This document shows, piece after piece, positions 24,201 through 34,226 of a stretch of 64,000 bases of DNA (the stretch's first letter is position 1; the number at the start of each line of letters is the position of its first letter). The notes under the pieces are model-generated. The model was not told the origin of the DNA and made no database searches. It saw only the letters and a program-made list of their open reading frames with translations. Source of the stretch: Dolomedes plantarius (Eukaryota; Arthropoda; Arachnida; Araneae; Dolomedidae). The stretch spans positions 140,526,685 to 140,590,684 of the forward strand of contig OU015496.1 of assembly GCA_907164885.2 (NCBI GenBank). The letters run 5' to 3'. The translations under genes were made by a program, and so were the position numbers.

Positions 24201-24404
24201 TTAGATTTTTGCACGTTCTATCCTCTTTAAAAAATCTGTAATGTTGGTTTGTTTGCTGGTTCTTACAAGGTCATTGTAGATTTCATGGTATGGAGATAGA
24301 CAATTTTGCAGATCCCTTTTGAATTTTCGGCTTCTTTCAGTGGAAGGGTCTGCATTCAAGAAAAATCATTCAAGATTTTTAGCTAAGCTTAGGCCTTCTT
24401 GGAC
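24201..24404 (-). pseudogene. pogo/Tigger-type transposase C-terminal fragment
   Basis: One minus-strand frame of 67 codons with a single internal TGA. It has the blocks DPSTERSRKFKRDL and LSPYHEIYNDL, then KQTNITDFLKR, which match the C-terminal helical region of Tigger/jerky-type transposases. The DNA-binding and DDE parts are absent. Confidence 0.5.
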
Positions 24405-24659
24405 TTTTATAGAGTTACGAATGAATAAATTATAATTTGATTATACATTTTCATGTAAAGCCACTATAGTTTATTGTTCATTCCCGTCATTATTTTAAGG
24501 TAATTTAGTTTTTAAATGTGTTAAACAAAAATCATGATATCTAGTCCTGTAGAAGTACAGTGTTGTAGAAAGGTTTTGGCAATATTTTAATCGTGTTAGA
24601 GCGAAGCAATGTTACAGGTTGCAGTGTTATATGAGGGTTCCAGGAATTTATCCTAACGT

Positions 24660-24708
24660 GTTAGCGCGAAACCGTTTTGTAAGATGCCGTGCTGTAGGAG
24701 GGCTACCT
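24660..24708. repeat. terminal repeat of a Tigger-like element
   Basis: Reading inwards on the minus strand the end is CAGGTAGCCCTCCTACAGCA, next to a TA tract. With the transposase fragment at 24201 it suggests an internally deleted element ending at 24708. Confidence 0.45.
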
Positions 24709-24729
24709 GTATATATATATATATATATA

Positions 24730-25219
24730 TGTGATAATAACGGCCCACCATTATATATCTAATGCGTATTTAAAATTATCCGTGTTTCTTCTCAATGAAG
24801 TACAGTCTCTTTCTTCTAATTGCGACCTAGGAATTAACGAACTAAGCATCCAAATTGCCCCTTAGTGCAAGCGCGTTAAAGATAATTGTAAACATGAATC
24901 AGCATCACGTGTTGTTTTCGACACGGTGCGCTTTTCGGAACATCATGCGACCCTTATGCAATCATGTCAGATGCCCAATTCTAGCCAGTAAAAAGATTTC
25001 CCCGCGGTCAATACCCTTACACTTCCTAACCTTCTGCAAAAGTTTCTGGGTTACACTTTACTATTAACCTTGCTCTATTTTCAAGCTGCTCCCCTGCTGC
25101 TCCGATTTAACGATATAAAATCTGCCTTCCGAATGCGCCCCGGCAGGGGCCGGTGGCGTTGCTATTGTGTGCGCCCAGTTGTCAAGATACCTGTGTTTTG
25201 CTGAACAATATTTGCCTGC

Positions 25220-25220
<1 letters not shown>
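24730..25220 (+). mobile_element. solo LTR inserted in (TA)n
   Basis: The 491-bp block begins TGTGATAATAAC, ends TTTGCCTGCA, and has TATA on both sides within TA repeats. Internal similarity to the LTRs at 8505/17307 (AATGAAGTAC...AATTGCGACCTA) supports a related LTR family. No internal region is attached. Confidence 0.6.
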
Positions 25221-25271
<51 letters not shown>

Positions 25272-25829
25272 GTAATGAATCCAAGGAAGAAAGATCGCAG
25301 GACCGGTAGAAAATCCGTATTGGCATCTTACTTCGGATCCGGGGTGGTGTATGGAAAACTGACCGGGGTAAAGTCGGGAAAGTTTCGATTTAATCCGTAG
25401 TTTTGTCCTTAGGTCTGTAAACATGAAACCGGGGCAGGCTAAAGTAAGAACCAACTCAGTCAAAATCCAAAGACGAGGAATCCATCACATTTCTAAATTT
25501 TATTACAATGGACTTTCTTGTTGGACACCTTCCATGAACATCAATTAGATTCGGACGGGCATCGCGGCTAGCGTCGGATAAGGGGCCCCGCCAGCGCAAA
25601 GCTGCGGCAATCGGACAGCTAAGAATTACAACTTGATGGCCTGGGAGCGAAAACACAAGTGCTAGCGAAACTAAAATCTCTCGCCCGCGTACGATTAATT
25701 TGAACTTCCGATTGGTCAAAATTGACACCTGACTTTATCACGTCATATGGGGTAAAGGTTTTCGAATGTTCCACGACATTCGCGTTATATAAAACTTTTT
25801 AAAATCCAAACCAAAAGTACAACACCAAA
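25221..25829. other. (TA)n(TG)n microsatellite, then no gene seen
   Basis: Microsatellite at 25221-25268, then unique GC-richer DNA without a recognisable domain. The left limit of the copia element lies near 25830 and cannot be placed exactly. Confidence 0.4.
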
Positions 25830-26158
25830 TCGCGAAAAGAAATTTTGTTCCTTTTGTCATAAGAAGAATCACATGAGATCAGAATATTATCACTTGAAAA
25901 ATAAAAATCGTAATCCGCCCACATTTCAAAGCAAAAATGCGACTAAAATGAAACAGCATAACGCGTCGATTTGTTTTGAGACTAAAACGAAAGCTATTAG
26001 CGATATAGCTGAATACGCACATTCCTGCTCCTTCATTGCGAATAAAAAGAAAATAAAGCAGAATCTCATCATTGACTCGGGAAAGAGCTGTCACATATTT
26101 CATGATAAAGAATATTTCGTAGAATTAAAACATCGGAACCAAAATTCGGTGATCGTTG
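25830..26158 (+). pseudogene. copia piece 1: gag zinc knuckle and protease start
   Basis: The frame has FCHKKNHMRSEYYH, a zinc knuckle whose last Cys is Tyr, and then LIIDSGKSCHIF, the copia aspartic protease active site (DSG). It is cut at CGTTG (26154-26158) by the Ty3/gypsy element; the protease resumes at 39117. Confidence 0.75.
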
Positions 26159-26351
26159 TGTGCTGATATTTATGTTCAAGAACTTATGTATTTCTCATTC
26201 ATGGCAACAGCATTTTGATGTATCGCGTTTCGCAACATACTGTCACTGTTTACTTTCGACAATGCTGTATTTTTCGTGTGTGTTCTATTATGTTGATTAA
26301 AGCTTCTAAAAGCCCTAATGCCTCGTCTAACTCTTATAAGAATTTATAACA
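26159..26351 (+). repeat. 5' LTR of the nested Ty3/gypsy element
   Basis: 193 bp, TGTGCTGATA to TTATAACA, matching 38919-39111. Confidence 0.92.
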
Positions 26352-26406
26352 ATTTAATCAACAGAATATATAAAACTCTCGCCCTGTATTAATCAGCGAT
26401 AAGGAT

Positions 26407-26944
26407 ATGGAGCAGTTTCTCAAACCAGAACGTTTCGATTTCGATCCCACGTGCACGGGTGCTGAAACAAAATGGTTACATTGGAAAAAACATTTTAAAA
26501 CTTCATCGCGAAAATACCTGACGTGACGGAAAGCAACAAACTTTCGTTACTGTGTAACTACGTCTCTGCAAATGTTTATCAGTTCATCAGTGAAGCTTCC
26601 AGCTACTCAACAGCTACCGACACTTTGGACTCACTCTATGTAGTTAAGCAGAACGAGATTTTCGCTCGGCATTGTTTAGCGTCCCGAAGTCAGCAAAAAA
26701 GTGAGACTGTTAATGAGTATCTCCAAGTTTTGAAGCAGTTAAGCAAGAGCTGTGATTTTAAAGCAGTCACAGCCAATCAGTTTAAAAATGAATATATTCG
26801 AGATGCCTTCATTAGGGGACTGAAGAGCGCCCGCATTCGTGAGCGCTTGCTAGAGAACTCCACTGTCAGCTTGGAAAGCGCCGTTGACCAAGCTCGCGCT
26901 CTTGAACTTGCTGAATCGCACTCCACCTCGTACCTCGCAGCCCC
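26407..26944 (+). pseudogene. gag: gag, N-terminal part, of the nested Ty3/gypsy element
   Basis: An ATG at 26407 (MEQFLKPERF) starts a capsid-type frame. A base appears lost in an A-run near 26500, and the frame continues from 26523 to the foldback insertion at 26945. Blocks include LDSLYVVKQNEIFARH, VNEYLQVLKQL and IRDAFIRGL, typical of arthropod Ty3/gypsy gag. The remainder with zinc knuckles resumes at 35826. Confidence 0.8.
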
Positions 26945-28245
26945 ACGTCTGTGAAGTTGGCCCCCCGACATTGAGATATCCAAATTTTGAAAACGGCATA
27001 CGTTTGAGCGTCGTTTGAGCGCGTTTGAGCGCCAAAAATTTTCGTTTGAGCGCCATTTGTAAAAAAGTTATGGGCATTTCTTTTTTTGGCGGGAAAAACA
27101 CCTAGCCCCCCCGACATTGAGATATTCAAATTTTGAGAACGGCATTCGTTTGAGCGTCGTTTGAGCGCGTTTGAGCGCCAAAAATTTTCGTTTGAGCGCC
27201 ATTTGTAAAAAAGTTATAGGCATTTCTTTTTTTGGCGGGAAAAACACCTAGCCCCCCCGACATTGAGATATTCAAATTTTGAGAACGGCATTCGTTTGAG
27301 CGTCGTTTGAGCGCGTTTGAGCGCCAAAAATTTTCGTTTGAGCGCCATTTGTAAAAAAGTTATGGGCATTTCTTTTTTTGGCGGGAAAAACACCTAGCCC
27401 CCCCGACATTGAGATATTCAAATTTTGAGAACGGCATTCGTTTGAGCGTCGTTTGAGCGCGTTTGAGCGCCAAAAATTTTCGTTTGAGCGCCATTTGTAA
27501 AAAAGTTATAGGCATTTCTTTTTTTGGCGGGAAAAACACCTAGCCCCCCCGACATTGAGATATTCAAATTTTGAGAACGGCATTCGTTTGAGCGTCGTTT
27601 GAGCGCGTTTGAGCGCCAAAAATTTTCGTTTGAGCGCCATTTGTAAAAAAGTTATGGGCATTTCTTTTTTTGGCGGGATAAACACCTAGCCCCCCCGACA
27701 TTGAGATATTCAAATTTTGAGAACGGCATTCGTTTGAGCGTCGTTTGAGCGCGTTTGAGCGCCAAAAATTTTCGTTTGAGCGCCATTTGTAAAAAAGTTA
27801 TGGGCATTTCTTTTTTTGGCGGGAAAAACACCTAGCCCCCCCGACATTGAGATATTCAAATTTTGAGAACGGCATTCGTTTGAGCGTCGTTTGAGCGTGT
27901 TTGAGCGCCAAAAATTTTCGCTATTTTCTTTGTATACAATGGGCGCTACATCAAGAAGTGAAGGTGATCAGTGTGTGAAGTGTTGTACCGAGTTATCCCC
28001 CCCCCCCAACTTTAAAAATAGAAGTGATGAAAAGAATGGCATCCCCCCCCCCCTTCTTTCCCAAGATTACCAACGCCCAACGGACACAGGTGTCAGCCGG
28101 TCTTAAAATAACAACCCCTCATAAACTGTACCTTTTTTGGTTTGTACTTTTTTGTCTGTCATGCCCACACTGTACATTCCCGTTTTTATGCAGAATTTTT
28201 TTTTATAATAGAGAATGAAAAACGCTACCCTAGGACTTTTTAAAC
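26945..28245 (+). repeat. left foldback arm, about 6.5 units of 146 bp
   Basis: Units start with CCCCCCGACATTGAGATAT at about 26960, 27105, 27253, 27399, 27545, 27691 and 27837. Each holds four CGTTTGAGCG decamers and ends with a TTTTTTTGGCGGGA tract. The inner 340 bp (27915-28245) are non-repetitive but mirrored in the right arm. The outermost unit has several substitutions. Confidence 0.92.
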
Positions 28246-28592
28246 CTTCAAATTCCAATAAATACATCAAGAAAAAAATAGAAGCAGAAAAATTAGGGCA
28301 AGAATTCTGTCAGCTGTAAATGATTTTCAACTATGTTAAGCAATTGCTTGATGCAATTTTATAATTTGAGTTTTTATAATTTTCTAACACTGTAACACAG
28401 TTATTGTAAATGTGGTAAAAGCAAAGATTATTTTAACGAGGAAGGATATGTCAAACTGTTTTCTAGACCAGCGGTTCTCAACCTGGGGGGTGCGCCCCCC
28501 TAGGGGGGGGGGTGTAGAAGAATTTCAAGGGAGGCTTGAGTTAAAAAAAATAAATAAAAAGTAAAACTAACTGTTATTTACTGTATTCAATT

Positions 28593-29282
28593 TTGTGGTC
28601 ACAATGTAACCGTAACGTATTTTCGACATTCAACTGTCTGAACATGAAGCTACAATGTCAGAAAAAAATTCTGAAGACTTATGATGCAGTTAAGGGTTTC
28701 GCAAATAATATAGCTCTTTGGCAACGCCGTCTTCAGAGTTCAGAGCCAAATTTTTCATCCTCTCCAAGATTGAACGACCTCCTCGATGATAAAAAAAAAA
28801 ATCCCCCATTGCAACAGATAAATGTATTGAAGGACCTTATATCATTATGCATTTGGTAGGTAGCATTGCAAAATGAAATTGCAGACTATTTTCCAGATAT
28901 TAGTTCACAGAATCGGGAGTTTAAGTTAACAAGAGACCCTTTTAAAATCGACGTGGATGTACTTCCTGATAATATCCAGGAACAAGCTTTCGACCTAAAA
29001 TGTGATTCTCAAGCAAACGCGGAATTCGAAAACATGGATGTTGAAAATTTTTGGTTACGCTATTTTCCTGTTTACCCAGAAGTTGCTTTGGAAGCTTTGA
29101 GGTTGTTAGTGCAGTTTTCATCCACATATCTCTGTGAATCTGGATTTTCAGCATTAGCATACATAAAGTCAAAATATCGAGCAAAGCTGGACGTTGAAAG
29201 AGACCTGAGGTGTGCTTTGTCACAGTTACAACCTAATATTCAAAAACTTGTCAATGACAAACAATGCCAGACCTCTTATTAA
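28593..29282 (+). pseudogene. hAT transposase, C-terminal part
   Basis: One frame with a single TAG at 28857-28859. The C-terminal 60 residues form the hAT dimerisation domain (ENFWLRYFPVYPEVALEA, LCESGFSALAYIKSKYR), closest in style to ZBED5/SCAND3-type proteins. The BED zinc finger and first catalytic regions are missing, so the copy is 5'-deleted and inactive. Confidence 0.8.
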
Positions 29283-30278
29283 TGTTTTGAAAGTGACTGG
29301 TATTACATTCCAAACTCACCTAGATCCTTGATTACTTCAAATATATTTGATCTGTATTTAATTCTTTGATTTCCTATGTTCTAATAACAATACTATGTTC
29401 CAAATTAAGATATGTGTAGTAATATTAAATTTTGTGTATGAAATTATCTATTCTATATTTTCATTTAATAACCAGCTTCAGTTTCAAATTTCGATTGTAC
29501 TACTTGTATTGACCACATATCGCTCACTCCTTTCAACAACGTCATACCTCAAAAATCGGTGATTTTTAGTTATGCTTGTTTTCAGAATGCTCTGAAAGAG
29601 TATTAGCTACAGGTAGTAATTTTTTTCCTTGTATATTGATAAAACTATTTTGCATTTTACATCTAGCAAATTTTATCGCTCTCCGATTTGTAAGTAAAAT
29701 TTTTTGGATTGCCTCACCAAATTACTGGGCAATCCTCAATGCCGAATTATTATATCATAATCTTTGAGCATATTTGTTTTTTACTTTCTGTAACTCAAAC
29801 TGGTGAGGGGAGTTTGCAAAACCTTCCCCGGTAACCTACGCCTTTCAACACCGCCCCCTTTTGCGTCCAGCTGTATTATAACTTCTCTCTTCTCCCGAAT
29901 TCCACTGAGCAGACACGGTATGGGTGTCCACCCCGTTTCGTCGACACTAAATTTTCTCCCCCCCCCCCCTTTTTCCCGTTCAAGTTTCCCTTTCGGTATG
30001 CACGGGTCTAGAAATCATCACAAAAACTCACAGAAACGCATCTGGTTCAGCGGCAAACCTCTTCCCAGACGGTCAGCGACAATCAAAGTTACGATACCGC
30101 TTTGTAATGGGAGCAGAAATGCGTGTTCACAGTCCAAACATAAAGATGTCAGATAAGGGGGTGGCCCACTGGTCGCCCAAACAAAAGCAACCCCTCTCAC
30201 CCCCGGGGAGATGACACAAGCTTGGGCTATCCAGACAGAAATGTAAACAAACAGGAGCTATCACCAATTCTTCTACAC
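29283..30278. other. hAT interior, no gene seen
   Basis: AT-rich 3' part followed from 29800 by GC-richer DNA with C-runs (29957-29970). Open frames at 29576-29767 and 29803-30156 show no domain. Confidence 0.4.
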
Positions 30279-30535
30279 CAGGGGTGTCAAACTCAAAGGC
30301 TAACTTGGGCCAAACAAACAAGGTTTAACTATAGGTGGGCCGCAAAAAAATCAATATTAATAGAAACGTAGGTTTATTTACCTAATTACAGTATATTCAA
30401 CATAAATATACGCATTTTGTTTAATAATAGCAAAAAAAGAGTATAATTAAAAAACATTTAGCGAATTTTTCCTGTCTTATTATAATTCTGCGTCGGTTAT
30501 TTCGTTATATATTATTGTGTACCAATATATTGGCC
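30279..30535 (+). mobile_element. 5' end of a second hAT-type element
   Basis: CAGGGGTGTCAAACTCAAAG at 30279, followed by GGGCC and later TGGGCCGC, is the typical start of a hAT family common in animals. Its right end was not found. Confidence 0.5.
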
Positions 30536-30565
30536 GGACCGCAAAAATGTTCGTCCATTGGACTT

Positions 30566-30988
30566 TGCATGCATGTGCTTACTTAAACGAGGAGCTTTCA
30601 CACCGATCGGTGGGGCGTGCGAGTGACAGTGATTTACCCTTAATCACATGGCCACCAAGATCCCCGGACCTCACGCCATGCGATCTCTTTTATGGGGTTC
30701 CTTCAAAGACACTATTTATGCACTACTGATGCCGAAAATACTGAAAGAACTTCAAGAACGCATTTGTGCAGTGTTAGGAACTATTGACTACAAAATGTGT
30801 GGTACGAACTTGATTACAGATTAGATGCTTGTCGTGTAACAAAAGGGTCACACATCGAACATTTGTAACTGAAAATAAAACTTGGTATATTTTTCTCTAA
30901 TTTCGTGTATCACTTATTGTAATATGTGTAATAGTTTCGAAAATATAAAATATTTAAAATCTGGTCATTCATTTGTGCTAACCCTGTA
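30566..30988 (+). pseudogene. mariner-type transposase C-terminal fragment and end
   Basis: The frame has YLNEELSHRSVGRA and ITWPPRSPDLTPCDLF, the conserved C-terminal block of an arthropod mariner/IS630-type transposase. After frame breaks, YRLDACRVTKGSHIEHL ends the protein near 30869. GTGCTAACCCTGTA near 30975-30988, next to TA, is the inverted terminal repeat. The 5' half is absent. Confidence 0.7.
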
Positions 30989-31277
30989 TATATGGTTAAA
31001 TTACAAATAAAAAATTAAGGTTTTTAAATGATATGGAATGCGCATGGAGTATTTTTAAAAATGTCAGTATTTTTGAAAAAAATTTGAAACATATAGGTAT
31101 TATTCTTCAAAAAAATCTTTGTTTTGAGTTCTCTCCTGAAAAATCTTGTTTTTCGAGATATGACGTTGTTGAAAGGAGTAAGCGATATGGTGATGGTGGG
31201 GGGGGGGAGGCGTGACCTCACATCAGTGTTCAAAGGGGGGCACAGAGCCTGAAAGGTTGAGAACCCCTGTTCTAGAC

Positions 31278-31478
31278 CATAAATGTAGTGCTATTGACGT
31301 CTAGTTAACTCTAACTCTTCTAAACACTATAAAAAGGTCGGTAAGTTTATTCCAATATTCTGTTGAATACATTTCATTTCTTATATCGACTATTTTTATT
31401 TAGTAACTGATTGCACTCATTTAGTTATGTTATAAAATATTTGACCAGAAATCTTATGGTATATTTTGGGTTTTAATA
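31278..31478. other. foldback core DNA, no gene seen
   Basis: Short AT-rich stretch between the hAT element and the Tc1-like element with no open frame or known motif. Confidence 0.4.
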
Positions 31479-32745
31479 CACTGGTTATCAAAAATTAAGG
31501 AAAAATCACAAAAATACCGATTACTCAAAAAGTTTCGCGTGGAATTTAATGAAACTTATATACATTATACAACACATAGGTAGGTATAAAATAGCATAAA
31601 AAGAAATCGCCAGGCAATTATGGTGTTGCAGAAACTAGCATGTGCATAGAAAGAACATATCGGACGTATCAGTTTGGTATAGGAAAAGTACCTTTAATAT
31701 GGTGTATTATCCCCCCGAGAAGCAATACAGCACATACAGCGATGTGTGAAGCTGTCAATTATGCGGTCTATGAGTTCGGTAGGAAGCGAGAGCCATTGCT
31801 CTTGCAAAGCCGTTGAAAGCGTGGCTAGGGTCCTAAGAGGAGGATTGAGAGCAGATATACGTCGTCCTTAAGCGTCCCAAACATGCTCGATAGGATTCAG
31901 GTCCGATGATCGAGCTGGCCACTCCGTGCGCTGAATTGTTTCCTGCTCAAGATAAGCATCCACGATGCGAGCCCTGTGCGGTCTCGCGTTATCGTCCTGT
32001 AGCACGAAAGCATCACCTATTGCCCCGGCATAAGGGCGCACATAAGCATCAAGGATGTCATCTCTATAGGTGTGAGCATTCACATTTCCACGGGTAAAGA
32101 CATGGAGGTCTGTGCCAAAAAGATACCACCCCAAACACAGACACTACCTGATCCGTATGCATCTCTTTCACGGATATGTGATGGATGAAAACGAGTTCCA
32201 GGTTCTGTCCAAATTAAAATACGCCTACTATCTCTTTGGAGGCTAAACCTGGACTCATCCGTAAAGCGAACAGCCGTCCATTGATCACGCGTCAAGTGGA
32301 CATGTTGACGTGCCCACTGCAAATGTTCCCCCGCCTATGGTGTGACGTGAGCGGGACGCAAATGACTGGTCGCCTCGCAAATTGACCACCTTCGTTAAGC
32401 TTTCTACATACGGTTGACGTTGATAACAACCTTCCGGAGCTTGCAGCGAGGGAGAATCTACAGACGGAGCTTGCAGACGGAGTTTCGGTTCTATTCCTTC
32501 GTGTGCATAATGACAAATATCGGTCATCGGCACTCGTCGTAGCTTATGGTCGTCCTTGGCTGAACCTCTTGAATGCGACATCCGTGGTTAGAAATTGTTA
32601 GAAAGTCTATGAACCTCAGACGGATTCACATTTAGCCGTCTGGCCGCTTCTGTCTGACTTTGTCCTGCCTCTATTCTCCCAATAGCTCGCCATCGCATTT
32701 CTTCGGTCAAATGATGCCTGGAGGTCATTGTTACAATTTGGGTAT
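31479..32745 (-). mobile_element. Tc1-like transposon, one end missing
   Basis: The left end is CACTGGTTATCAAAAATTAA next to TA. The coding strand is minus. The matching end at the right is not present; the element stops close to the protease-like ORF, so it was cut or deleted there. Confidence 0.65.
31868..32729 (-). pseudogene. Tc1-type DD34E transposase, frameshifted
   Basis: The start is the ATG at 32729 (MTSRHHLTEEMRWRAIGRI), giving an N-terminal helix-turn-helix. The frame breaks near 32590 and 32330. Catalytic residues are all visible: Asp in RFTDESRFS (about 32250), Asp in LQDDNARPH and Glu in NPIEHVW, with 34 residues between the last two. The protein ends at 31868. It would catalyse cut-and-paste transposition but cannot be made intact. 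Confidence 0.82.
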
Positions 32746-32768
32746 GCCAATTGTCCAATTCGGCGTCA

Positions 32769-33623
32769 ATGAAATTAATTAAAAATGGCAATTTATGCCA
32801 GCCACAAGAAATTTGTGGAGAAGTCATTTCAATAAAAAACACATGTCCTTTCGATTCCATTCTGCAGAGTTTAAGTACAGCGATAACGGACTTTAAAGAT
32901 TACATTAATTACGCAAAATGTTCTTCAAATTCCGTTTTGCAGTTAGCTCTAAAACTTCTGGCTGACAAAAACTTGACCGCATTTTATAAAAGCAGAGCTA
33001 TATTTTTAAAATCCATGTATCCCAAATCACAATCTCCAGTCCTTCCAAATCTTTCTTTTGTAGACGCAACTGATAATATAATCAATTTTTTGGAAAAAAC
33101 ACTTAAGGACGCACCCAGCGTCACTCTTGTTAAAATCTGCAATAAGTGCAGTGCAACGAAAATACAAGTTTTGCCCGTCCTGCGTGTCAACAGAGAACGA
33201 ATTATGGCAGATGGCGTAAAATCATTACAAACTGCAATTTCTGAACAGTTCGATTCTACCTATATGTGCAAGAAGCCAAACTGCAACAACGGCATTCAAG
33301 CCGTAAAACGGACTTTCGGCCACTATTTATTCGTTGAACTCGATTTCTTAGATTCGACAAATCGTTGGTTGCAAGAAAAAATTACTAAAAATCAAGTGTG
33401 TGACTTGACAAAACTTTTGGATTTTCCGGTCGAACTGAAATTAGAAAATTCCCTATATATTTTAGGTGCAGTTATTGCTTACCAGTCAAATCACTATATA
33501 GCGTACAGCCATCGAACGAGTGGGACTTGGGAAAAATACAACGATTTGGAGAACAAAGTTATTAATATTAAAGAAGATTTATTCGTTAATCCACACGCGG
33601 TCCTATATTTACTATCAGCTTAA
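32769..33623 (+). CDS. ubiquitin-specific-protease-like (C19) protein in a transposon
   Basis: Uninterrupted frame of 284 codons from the first ATG at 32769; open codons extend to 32751, and the true start may have been lost where the Tc1 fragment joins. It shows the papain-like USP layout: a Cys box ISIKNTCPFDSILQSL near residue 22, a four-Cys zinc ribbon (CNKC and CKKPNC, about residues 122-165), and a His box HYIAYSHRTSGTWEKYND near residue 245 with NPHAVLYLL at the end. USP enzymes remove ubiquitin from proteins. It is far shorter than most host USPs and nothing else in the foldback core is coding. Whether it is the element's own gene or a captured one is unknown. Confidence 0.72.
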   Translation: MKLIKNGNLCQPQEICGEVISIKNTCPFDSILQSLSTAITDFKDYINYAKCSSNSVLQLALKLLADKNLTAFYKSRAIFLKSMYPKSQSPVLPNLSFVDATDNIINFLEKTLKDAPSVTLVKICNKCSATKIQVLPVLRVNRERIMADGVKSLQTAISEQFDSTYMCKKPNCNNGIQAVKRTFGHYLFVELDFLDSTNRWLQEKITKNQVCDLTKLLDFPVELKLENSLYILGAVIAYQSNHYIAYSHRTSGTWEKYNDLENKVINIKEDLFVNPHAVLYLLSA

Positions 33624-33750
33624 TCTTAAAATTGGAACCATTTTAACGATCAACTAACTATTGGAACCTTTTGTTTTTAATTACCTGACTTCAGTGTGGA
33701 ATATTATAATTACCATATTTAGCTTTTTACGATAATTGATAATTTTGTAC

Positions 33751-34226
33751 ATATTTTGAATGTCACAGCAATCTCGGGTTTATGTTTCTAATCATTTATG
33801 CGCGTATCTCTTAATAATTATATTAAAATGTTAATCTTTTGCTCCGTTCTGTACGAGAAACAAAACATTTTATTTATTGTATATTATAATTTTGAAATTG
33901 GGATTTTTAATGTAGTCATATTTTATTGTAGTACTCATGCATCAAGTTTTATACTTAATTTTTGTACATACATATTTTGAATGTCACAGCAATCTCGGGT
34001 TTATGTTTCTAATCATTTATGCGCGTATCTCTTAATAATTATATTAAAATGTTAATCTTTTGCTCCGTTCTGTACGAGAAACAAAACATTTTATTTATTG
34101 TATATTATAATTTTGAAATTGGGATTTTTAATGTAGTCATATTTTATTGTAGTATTCATGCATCAAGTTTTATACTTAATTTTTGTACATACATATTTTG
34201 AATGTCACAGCAATCTCGGGTTTATG
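33751..34226 (+). repeat. 221-bp tandem duplication, 2.15 copies
   Basis: ATATTTTGAATGTCACAGC begins at 33751, 33972 and 34193, a strict 221-bp period. Copies are nearly identical, so the duplication is recent. It ends exactly where the right foldback arm starts. Confidence 0.9.

Larger units (their letters stand above)
28469..31269 (+). mobile_element. hAT transposon inside the foldback core
   Basis: Ends are CAGCGGTTCTCAACCT and, inverted, CAGGGGTTCTCAACCT. TTCTAGAC is duplicated exactly at 28461-28468 and 31270-31277, the 8-bp duplication of hAT elements. It contains a hAT transposase C-terminal part and other transposon fragments. Confidence 0.93.

Noticed and set aside
26945..28245. CRISPR-like regular array
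   Set aside because: Units are 146 bp and contiguous, with no unique spacers, in a eukaryotic transposon arm.
29803..30156. 117-codon Pro/Ser-rich frame in the hAT interior
   Set aside because: Open mainly because of C-runs; no domain and it overlaps similarly open minus-strand frames.
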